From Branchiostoma floridae (Eukaryota; Chordata; Leptocardii; Amphioxiformes; Branchiostomatidae), in the NCBI RefSeq assembly GCF_000003815.2, contig NC_049991.1:1954982-1978061 (forward strand): a stretch of DNA of 23,080 nucleotides, in the 5' to 3' direction. The stretch's first letter is position 1, and each line of letters starts with the position of its first letter. The notes beneath the pieces were generated by a model. It saw only the letters and a list, made by a program, of their open reading frames with translations, ran no database searches and was not told the origin of the DNA. Below are positions 1-7,243 of the stretch, in pieces. Made by a program: the position numbers and the translations under genes.

Positions 1-527
1 AAGTACCCGCAGAATTGACAACAATACCTAAATAACAATAGTTTGTCACTATTTCAACAGGATTGTTCTTATACATGAAATACACATCTTTTGGTATACG
101 ACCACCCTTAGTGAAAACAATTATTTTTGTTTTCCTAAGGTTCACATTTAGGTGCCATGTTTGACAGTATTCTTCTAGTCTATTCAAAGAACATTGTAGA
201 CCTTGCTTGGATTCAGACAAAAGAACTAAATCATCTGCATACAATAGACAAGAGACACGATTACTGTACAAAGTTGGAGGGTTACAAATATCAATATCAA
301 AGACAGATGTAATATCACTTAAAAATAAATTGAATAAAGTTGGGCTTAAATTACATCCCTGTCTGACACCACAGTTTGTGACAAAAGGTTCAGTCAGACC
401 TTGACTATATTTCACACGATTTGTGGTTTTTGAGTACATGTCTTTGATGGTTCGAAGAAAGTTGCCCTGTATACCTAATTTGTTTAATTTGTAAATGAGG
501 TCATTTCTCCAGACGGAGTCGAACATG
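1..527 (-). mobile_element. Non-LTR retrotransposon fragment (reverse transcriptase palm region)
   Basis: On the minus strand one frame is open from about 527 to the window edge, roughly 175 codons without a stop. It begins at FDSVWRNDLIYKLNKLGI, passes through GVRQGCNLSPTLFNLFLSDI and reaches the catalytic box LLYADDLVLLSE, followed by a C-terminal palm segment containing KTKIIVFTKGG and YLGI. These are the standard reverse-transcriptase blocks of LINE-type elements. The family assignment (CR1/L2/Jockey-like rather than RTE) is a guess from the style of the motifs. The endonuclease and the N-terminal RT blocks are missing, because homology stops abruptly just before the expected Ala-Phe-Asp block. 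This suggests a 5'-truncated copy, the usual product of target-primed reverse transcription. The lack of stops suggests a fairly recent insertion. The 3' end lies outside the window. Confidence 0.9.
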
Positions 528-539
528 CAAAGAGACGAG

Positions 540-788
540 AATTTTTACTTAGATACTTGCTAACCAAAGTACTTAACACGAAGAGATTATCCCTCCCTGC
601 TCTTGCCAGCCGTTGCTCCCGTTTTCAGAAAAACGTACATGGCGAACGTGGCCTCCCCAAAAAACGTACGGACAAATAACACGTACGGCGGGTTGTGACC
701 TTAGCTTAACAAGCCATCTGTATTACTGTTCAAGAGTGATATAGAACAGGGCTCTTTAAAACAAACAAGAACTCTATTTAAGATTTAC
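540..788. other. Intergenic stretch without recognisable gene
   Basis: Between the retrotransposon fragment and the exon-like ORF I see no coding signal. The stretch contains two short ACGTAC-bearing motifs and nothing that folds or repeats convincingly. Confidence 0.4.
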
Positions 789-1068
789 CTGAGGTTTGAA
801 TACACCTGCTTTAAGAAACTCAATACGCTCGACTTCTGTGAGTTGGAACAATGGCGTCCCGGAATGCTGGACTTCGTACACCTGACCGATACTTGACCCA
901 TGTACGTCACAGCTAGTCGGTACACTAGTGCACGTGGGGCGCCATTCTTCCAAAACACACACCTGATAACTCGAGATCCAGCCTTCTTGAATTCCTCCTT
1001 CAAAACCAAGGTGAACCTTAGAGTCTTGTTACGTAGTTTCAGTGATACGTCAACGCCATCCCGCCATT
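789..1068 (-). other. Unassigned exon-like ORF
   Basis: On the minus strand two overlapping frames are open here. One runs from 1090 to 785 (101 codons). The other is open from 1028 to the splice-donor-like CTCAG|GTAAAT at 789, about 80 codons; it contains GWISSYQVCVLEEWRP, a TCTSVPTSC cysteine cluster and a tail ending GVFKPQ. A weak acceptor (ACCAACAG) precedes position 1068. GC content and the lack of stops in two frames make an exon possible, but I recognise no family. No partner exon is visible in either direction, so it may be a relic of a gene or simply chance. The two frames are mutually exclusive as coding sequence, and I cannot decide between them. Confidence 0.2.
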
Positions 1069-1358
1069 TTTCGGACCACTGTTGGTACATTTAATTGAAA
1101 GTTCTTTGCAAATTCTTGCCCTTGGGGGCAAATTGTATGCAACATAAAATGGTACAGACTGTGTATAAACAATGTAGCATGTGTCTACTTTAGTCTAAAA
1201 GCTAACTCTAAATTCTGGGTTATCTGCTGGTTCGGCTTCTTTTTCGAAGACAGTACAAGATTATTGTTGATGCTTGTTTTAACAGGTGTTTGTAATTCCG
1301 CAAAACCGGTAAACCGCGTTTTGGCGTGACACATTAGTTTCAGACAGGAAATATATTG

Positions 1359-1640
1359 AACTAGAAAGGCCGACATTTGCTTGGGTGCAAATACAGCATA
1401 TTTCAGCCATACCCATTCCCACGCAACATTGGACTGTTCCAAGTCACCCCTGCGCAAAAATGCAAAATTTTAACTGTAAGTTATCCCCAAAAGAGAAATA
1501 ATATTGTGAATTGATTCCAGGTCAAAACAGAGCTTGTCCAATATGCCCCGGGCCCATATGGAAGAATATAATCTTCCACAGGAGCGCCTAGGCATAACTG
1601 GTTTTTAGAATTGCGGCAACTCCTATTTTTCCGAGAGTGA
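1359..1640. repeat. Dispersed repeat, copy 1
   Basis: This stretch is about 85-90% identical by eye to 3285-3565. Both copies share AACTAGAAAGGCCGACATTT at the left, then ATATTTCAGCCATACC at 1398-1413, a GCCCATATGGAAGAATATA block and a CTCCTATTTTTC block. Copy 1 loses similarity after 1640 and lacks the purine tract and hairpin tail seen in copy 2, so it looks truncated on the right. The ORF that crosses it on the minus strand is not preserved as protein between copies, so the repeat is treated as noncoding. Confidence 0.8.
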
Positions 1641-2820
1641 AAAAAAAACGCATCTTCCATTCAGAAAATTTTCATCATGAAATTACATGACGCCATTCAA
1701 CAATTTCCACTTCGATAACTAGGTCTAAGTACCGTCATAATCTCTTTGTGATGTGGGTACATTTATTATTGCAATGAACTTTTTTTAAGCAAGTAGGGCA
1801 TACGTTTTAATAATTGTCAGGTGCAGGTACTGTGTAGTAGGAGTGTTGTTGTTTTTTTTTCAAGCTAAAAACTTCTTCTTGTTTTGTATGAGCCATTACA
1901 TAAACGGAGACGCCTCGAAATTTTACAAGAATTTTACCACTCTGTCGCTTCATTTCTTTTCTGAAAGATCCCAGGACCAACAAGTTAATTTGATTTTGCT
2001 TTATCTATATATTTCATTTTCCTTCGAATTCTTTGTTAAGTATATACCCCTGCATACCACTGTTAAATTGTTTTACTTTGTATGCAATCAGCCATCGGAC
2101 GTAATCTTGTCTGAGTGTTATAATTTCCTGCTCGTAGCGTGCGAGACCTGGAGGATAGGTGTTTCTACTTTGTTCGGGGGTTTCTTTTCGGAGGTCAGTG
2201 GTGATACTCTGGTACTGAGAGTGTTTTATTGGGCTCAAACTCTGGCAGTTTAAAGTTACTTACAATTTGAATGTACAAAGTTTACGTCAAAAAAGAACAA
2301 CAACAACACTAGAAATACCTACATTTGTTCGGGAAAAAATACATGCATTCTCGCCACTGTCAAACTTACGTATCAAAACTAAACGCAAGCCGTCCAATTT
2401 TCCCTGTCCAAATCTGCCGAAAATGATTGATAGTGCTATGCGGAATGTTGGTAAATTCATCGACACTAACGTTCAATGCACGCGTACCGTCCGCTACCGC
2501 TCAAATGACCCTGTCTGAACTCCAAATCCTCGCAAACTACAATTTCAAACCCGGCAAAGGGGACCATATGGCCACTGTAAGGCTGTAATATGCATCTGTT
2601 TGTGTATATACGGGATTGCAAGGCCCCGCTTATGAATATTAACTAGCATTCGCCTTTCTCGTCGCTGATTGGCTGGCGTCCATAAAGTAATTATCTCTCG
2701 CTCTCCCCAGACCGCCGGCACCTGGCACGTGTGGGCTCTGGGGTCACTGGAGTTCACGGCAGGAAGCCGAAAGAAAACCAATTTCCCCTCAGAAAAGCGC
2801 TGAAATTAAGCATTTTAAAG
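1641..2820. other. Intergenic stretch, no supported gene
   Basis: The longest open frames are 1843-2253 (+), 2014-2238 (-) and 2267-2518 (+). None matches a family I know, and none is bordered by convincing splice sites or a start context. 2014-2238 on the minus strand has an amphipathic, coding-like composition and could be a relic. An inverted CCAAT box (GATTGG, about 2668) lies in a locally GC-rich patch at 2640-2770, which might be a promoter fragment. I cannot connect it to a gene. Confidence 0.35.
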
Positions 2821-3180
2821 TAGTTTATGCCCAAAATTTTACTTGGATCATTTTACCAACTATCTAATGCCTATCTACACCAAATTTAAGGTCATTCCAT
2901 TGTAATTCAAGGGAACAGGGGGCCACAATATACCGTTTTGGTCAAAACATGACCTTTAAACTTCAATAAAATCATTTTAGAGGCAGATATGAAAAAAATG
3001 AGAAAACAGCACCTCGGTATTGACCCACTCTACCCTTGTGCCAAATTTCAGGTCATTCGGTCACGGAACGACGGAGATGAATCGCTTTGAAGATTTGACA
3101 GGAGAAAGAAAGAAAGAAAGAAAGAAACATTACGAATACAATATATTTCACCATACCATATATGGTATGGCTGAAATATA
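2820..3180. repeat. Interspersed repeat with internal duplication and hairpin tail
   Basis: Two related sub-blocks about 160 bp apart carry CCAAATTTAAGGTCATTCC (from about 2878) and CCAAATTTCAGGTCATTCGG (from about 3041). The second leads into a GGAACGACGGAGATGAATCG segment, a (GAAA)n tract at 3103-3126 and the conserved tail AACATTACGAATACAATAT. The element ends in a near-perfect hairpin at 3143-3179 (ATATTTCACCATACC / GGTATGGCTGAAATAT). The tail, from TTTGACAG onward, is repeated almost exactly at 3568-3651, so both elements share a 3' module. The layout, with a simple purine tract before a structured 3' end, is typical of a nonautonomous element. Confidence 0.65.
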
Positions 3181-3284
3181 ATAAAAGTTTTATTGGCAAG
3201 TTCCTGCCTGGAGGCTAATTGCAAGTACATGGGGGAAACATAGGAGACATACATGTGACAATGGATAGTGATAAACATTATTGT

Positions 3285-3651
3285 AACTAGAAAGGCCGAC
3301 ATTTGCTTAGGTGCAAATACAGCATATTTCAGCCATACCCATTCCCATGCAAGCAACATTGGACTGTTCCAAGTCACCCCTGCCGAAAAATGGAACATTT
3401 TAACAGTAACCTATCCTCAAAAGGGAACTAATATTGTGAATTGATTCCAGGTCAAAACGGAGCTTGCCCAAAATGCCCGGGCCCATATGGAAGAATATAC
3501 TCTTCCACAGGAGCTCCTATGCATAACTAATTGGTTATTAGAATCGCAGCAGCTCCTATTTTTCTGAAAGATTTGACAGAAGAAAGAAGAAGAAAGAAGA
3601 AACATTACGAATACAATATATTTCACCATACCTATGGTATGGCTGAAATAT
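3285..3651. mobile_element. Dispersed repeat, copy 2, bounded by a 16-bp inverted repeat
   Basis: This is the longer copy of the repeat at 1359-1640. ATATTTCAGCCATACC at 3324-3339 is matched exactly in inverse by GGTATGGCTGAAATAT at 3636-3651, so 3324-3651 (328 bp) has perfect 16-bp terminal inverted repeats. Similarity to copy 1 starts about 40 bp further left, at 3285, so the inverted repeat may not be the true element end. The right end carries the same GAAGAAA tract and AACATTACGAATACAATAT tail as 3100-3180. No coding potential is preserved. It is probably a MITE-like nonautonomous element. Confidence 0.65.
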
Positions 3652-3659
3652 AAAAAGAG

Positions 3660-4570
3660 GCTACTCGAATCCTAGTGATGCCTATTTCTAAACAGGCTGG
3701 GTTTGACTTCCCCTGAGGAAGACGAAAAGCCCCACTTTTCTACAATTTCTGGGTCCTGCGACTTTAAGAAGAAAGTGGCTTTCTGTTCGTCTGTGAATTT
3801 GGGGAAGTTTCGATATGTTTCACAGTGTGGCCTCTCTAAACAAAGTGATTCTTTTGGTTTGGTTAAATGAACACTTGGAAATAAAATGTGTTTCGTCTTC
3901 TACTGCTTTAGATGTACAGTACTTACAAGCTGCGTTAGACAGGACTTTAAGATTTGTTCCAATCAAACCGAGATAGATCTTCACTGCTTAGGATTAGTGT
4001 GATGGGTTCTTTAACCTTTTTTAGGTGGGGATTTCCTTAAACACGACACCCGCCCGTCTAGGTGGAGTGAAGAAGTAGGTGTAAAATGCCTTTCCCAATG
4101 GCACAACATAGGGGCCTGCTAGGGATTTAAACTCAATTCTAAGTCAACGACAAGACCACCTTTGTATGTCAACATTTTTGACAATGGTTTCAGTTGCACG
4201 GAATCGTGTGCTATAAAGATCCTTTGACAGTATATTGGCGGAAGCACCCATGTAAATAAATCACCAAGACAGGGGTAAATTTTGAAACGTGCCCGTGGCG
4301 AAAGAATTTCTGATCCGTACAAACTGTACGTGATACCGATGGTCAGAAACCAGCAACAATTTGAAAAGAAATCTATAGAAAGTCCTTTGAGTTAACGTTG
4401 GTTGGAAAGGGCTTTGTGAAGGTCGATGTTTAGTTTAGCCTTTGAATTCCATACCACAATTTGCATGTCGACATAGCGTCGGTATCGATTCCTTCAGAAT
4501 GCAAGTCTATTAATGCTGTAAAATAATATTTAAAAATTCCCTCAAGCAATAATAGTAACATTCTGTTTTC
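3660..4570. repeat. Upstream region of the SDR gene, with a degenerate interspersed repeat
   Basis: No gene is visible. From about 4010 to 4150 the text (GGGTTCTTTAAC, then a GGATTTCCTTAAACACG block, then a GGGATTTAAACTCAATTCT block) resembles an old tRNA-related or other dispersed repeat; the last block looks like an inverted, decayed B box. The rest is AT-rich and featureless. A first noncoding exon of the SDR gene should lie somewhere in or beyond this stretch, but I cannot place its donor. Confidence 0.3.
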
Positions 4571-4573
4571 TAG

Positions 4574-4589
4574 GCATCCATCTGTAACC
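4574..4589 (+). promoter_or_regulatory. SDR 5' UTR with splice acceptor and Kozak start
   Basis: A pyrimidine tract ending TTCTGTTTTCTAG at 4573 looks like a good 3' splice site 16 bases before the ATG. The start context ACCATGG is an ideal Kozak sequence. Together they suggest that the 5' UTR is split by an intron although the coding sequence is not. Confidence 0.5.
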
Positions 4590-5402
4590 ATGGCTACCTC
4601 CACCCGGAAGCCCGTTGCCCTGGTAACGGGAGGCGGGAGCGGCATCGGCCGTGCCACGGCGGTCAGGTTTGCTGAACTCGGGTACAGCTGTGTGGTGGCT
4701 GATATCGACGAGCAGAGCGCCAAGGAGACACTGAGCATGCTCCAAACTCCGGGCATCGCCGTCCAGGTGGACGTTACCATGACGACAAGCGTGGAAGCCA
4801 TGGTAACCGCGGCGGTTCAGCGCTTCGGGCGGATCGACTGCGCCTTTAACGGCGCCGGGATCCTGGGAGCTTCGGCACGGATCGTGGAGTCGCCCGAGGA
4901 CGCGTTCGACCGCGTCATGGACGTGAACGTGAAGGGCGTGTGGCTGTGTCTGAAGTACGAGATCGCCCAGATGCTGCAGCAGGAGCCCGTCGTGAGCGAC
5001 CCGGCTAGATGGGCCGACAAGCCGGACGTGTGCCGCTTCCGCGGGGTGCGGGGCAGCATCGTCAACGCCAGCAGCCATGCAGGTGTGAACCCCTTCCTGT
5101 ACCACAGCCCCTACTGTGCGTCCAAGTGGGCGGTCCTTGGTCTGACTCAGACCGCCGCAATAGAGTACGCCAAGGACGGGATACGCGTGAACGCCGTCTG
5201 TCCATATGTTACAGCTACTCCCATGTTAACGCTCCTGAAGGAGCAGTCACCACCAGATATTCAGCACATGCTAGACGCCACAGGTCACCCTTTGGGTCGC
5301 CATGCAGCTCCCGAGGAGGTTGCGGAGGCCGTGTGCTGGCTCTGCAGCGACGCCTGCCCGTTCACTACGGGAGAGCACTTGAAAATCTCAGGTGGACTGT
5401 GA
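4590..5402 (+). CDS. Short-chain dehydrogenase/reductase (classical SDR), intronless
   Basis: A complete 270-residue classical SDR that uses a nicotinamide cofactor to oxidise an alcohol or reduce a carbonyl; the substrate cannot be told from sequence. The Rossmann glycine motif TGGGSGIG is at residues 13-20. Asp38 at the end of beta-2 (VVADID) points to NAD(H) rather than NADP(H). Asp61 (VDV) is the adenine-contacting residue. The NNAG motif is the variant NGAG at 87-90. The catalytic tetrad is present: Asn113 (NVKG), Ser161/162 (NASSHAG), Tyr175 and Lys179 (YCASK). The usual PG after the catalytic helix is PY (205-206), followed by VTAT. An insertion of about 20 residues (132-152) precedes the catalytic serine strand. 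No signal peptide or membrane segment is seen, so it is probably cytosolic. The ORF is unbroken and much richer in GC than its flanks. It lies tail to tail with the ITIH gene. Bacterial-like origin or a retrocopy are both possible. Confidence 0.93.
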   Translation: MATSTRKPVALVTGGGSGIGRATAVRFAELGYSCVVADIDEQSAKETLSMLQTPGIAVQVDVTMTTSVEAMVTAAVQRFGRIDCAFNGAGILGASARIVESPEDAFDRVMDVNVKGVWLCLKYEIAQMLQQEPVVSDPARWADKPDVCRFRGVRGSIVNASSHAGVNPFLYHSPYCASKWAVLGLTQTAAIEYAKDGIRVNAVCPYVTATPMLTLLKEQSPPDIQHMLDATGHPLGRHAAPEEVAEAVCWLCSDACPFTTGEHLKISGGL

Positions 5403-5465
5403 AGGGTGATGGGTTACAAAACCGAAATTTCCTTATCCCAGCATCTTTTCAATCTGAGCCTCCCT

Positions 5466-5723
5466 AAAGGTGGTATCTCACTGCACTTGGGGCACCGGTG
5501 CGTCACCGCGGGGTTCGAAAGATTACCTATGGAATTTCAGAGATAAAGAACGACTTTTCTTATGTTTTGTGTACACTGTTGTCTTCTATATCATACTTTT
5601 ACGTATTGCGCAATATCTAAATTATAAATTATAAAAAAACAGCGACTATCACACACCAGCGCCGTAGTGAACGAATCCTGCTGTGCCGCACCGGTTCCTC
5701 GAATGCAGTGAGACACCACCTTG
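5466..5723. mobile_element. MITE-like inverted-repeat element downstream of SDR
   Basis: The left arm at 5466-5502 (AAAGGTGGTATCTCACTGCA, then GGCACCGGTGCG) is the near-complement of the right arm at 5687-5723 (CGCACCGGTTCCTCG, then GCAGTGAGACACCACCTT). The arms are about 37 bp with a few mismatches, and the whole is about 258 bp. The interior is AT-rich and noncoding. It begins 63 bases after the SDR stop, so it may form part of the SDR 3' UTR. No clear target-site duplication is seen. Confidence 0.75.
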
Positions 5724-6520
5724 AGTCCTCAGCCGGTCAGCCTTTCTCTGTCTTTTTCACTCCCCCAAAAAAAGAACAACGTTTTTGTCTACCAGAGTCT
5801 AAAACATTATACCAGCCTGATTGTAACATGCCTTTACATAAAATTAATTTTCGAGTCACTGTTACCATTTCTTATTCAATCATTTTTCTCTTTTTTTTTT
5901 CAAAATTGCATGAGTGCCTGTAGGTGCTAGGTGTTGTGACAAACTTATTAAAAAGAACAAACCAACCAACACACAAAGAGCTTGTCTGTTGAGTTTAATT
6001 CCTACCCTATTTAGTCATCCATATATATATATATAAGTTATATATATAGAAGGACGCCAAGCCAGATTCGATTGTGCTCGTAAGTGTCGTGTTGTATGTC
6101 TTGCTATACTTGAACCACAATGCAAACTACAATATACCAGGCTAAATACAATGGCCTATACAATGGTCTGGTTATGATTACGGTTAACACAGAGATACGG
6201 CTATACTACATGTACACAGTTACTACAATGGAGCTACAAGATGGATGTCTGCTTACCTCAACCCATGGCTGCTAACTGAGACAGTTTGAATCTTGCCCCA
6301 CGCTTAACTATTCTCAAAAGCTAGTCTACTATTGGTTGCTATTTCCAGTTTGTTCTTAATATGGTTTGATCACATGATCTACTTCTAAATATGGGCTGAA
6401 CCTCCTTACATAACTAACTTCACATGTGGTTTGGATTTATCCGACAAGTACAGTACTCTATCTATCCTCACTGTTACAATATACTAGGTAAGCGTGAAAT
6501 ATAATTTTTGTGTGAATTTC
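5724..6520. other. Intergenic stretch between the convergent SDR and ITIH genes
   Basis: The stretch is AT-rich, with a short (AT)n tract near 6022-6050 and no supported gene. Open frames at 5708-5930 run through poly-T low complexity and have no coding character. 6050-6480 is anonymous. Confidence 0.4.
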
Positions 6521-6524
6521 TTGG

Positions 6525-6530
6525 TTTATT
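6525..6530 (-). terminator. Candidate poly(A) signal of the ITIH-like gene
   Basis: TTTATT on the plus strand reads AATAAA on the minus strand, about 357 bases beyond the stop codon of the ITIH-like gene. It is the nearest canonical hexamer I noticed, and it would give a 3' UTR of roughly 380 nt. Confidence 0.4.
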
Positions 6531-6886
6531 CCTTACTATCAATATTAGCATGAAAGGTCATCTGAGTTTGTGCATCATCAATATCATCAATATTGTTAAT
6601 TTCTCGCTGTTTCTGTCTCGACGTTTTCTCATTAGCAAAATATCAGGCAACGGACTTGCCGATAGTAGGGAATTCAAGGCAGGAAATAAGAACCTATTCT
6701 GGGACCTTCGACCTGACTTCCTGTCCCAAACGTGCCTGGCAACTTTGAACCCGGCTAACCTTCCCATCCTGCCAATCTCCGGCTACACCATTTTCCGCCG
6801 CACATCCTGCCACTCTACAATATTCATTCAAGAAACTACGGACAGGCACCAACACAAACAAACACACCGAAAACAATACCCCCGTC

Positions 6887-7243
6887 TTACGGAGGTAACA
6901 AAGCATAGACAATAGCTGACGCGACGACCCAAAATGGCCACGGCCTGCAACTGGTCGCACCACTTCCATAAGAACCAAAACCACTTCCAGGAGAACCAAA
7001 GGATTGAACCAAATCATCGAACATTTTGTTAGTAGGGCGCCCCCTTCTTTTGTTCTGAAGAACAACCATAGACGTGAGAGGGGTGACAAAGTTGTACTCT
7101 AAGGACATGTTAAGAGCGCGTTCCTTCAGTTTGTTTTGTTGTTCCTCTTCTGTCGCAGTACGCTCTTTCTTCAGTAGGTCTTTGATGGTGAGGTAGGCCC
7201 AAAGGCGCTCCACGAACCCCTCAGGCGCGGCCAGTGAGGCTAA
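6887..7243 (-). CDS. ITIH-like exon 12 (last): post-VWA region and C-terminal tail
   Basis: The acceptor ATTCATTGCAG precedes 7243 and phase is 0. Residues 570-687 include [19 protein letters not shown] and [15 protein letters not shown], both hallmarks of ITIH proteins. Then come RRGRP, a Gly/Ser stretch [15 protein letters not shown] and a tail [16 protein letters not shown] before TAA. In family members this region is followed by a linker and ITIH_C; here the chain stops. The stop codon overlaps a donor-like CTCC|GTAAGA, so an alternative spliced C-terminus cannot be excluded, but no further ITIH exon is visible to the left. Confidence 0.92.
   Translation of the reverse strand, partial: LASLAAPEGFVERLWAYLTIKDLLKKERTATEEEQQNKLKERALNMSLEYNFVTPLTSMVVLQNKRRGRPTNKMFDDLVQSFGSPGSGFGSYGSGATSCRPWPFWVVASAIVYALLPP

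Noticed and set aside
3048-3629. Minus-strand ORFs across the dispersed repeats
   Set aside because: Frames differ between the repeat copies and run through simple purine tracts. They are not conserved as protein.
4542-5105. 187-codon ORF antisense to the SDR gene, and other long frames at 4430-4801, 4817-5065 and 5009-5467
   Set aside because: They are by-products of the GC-rich SDR coding sequence. The SDR frame has all family motifs and the others have none.
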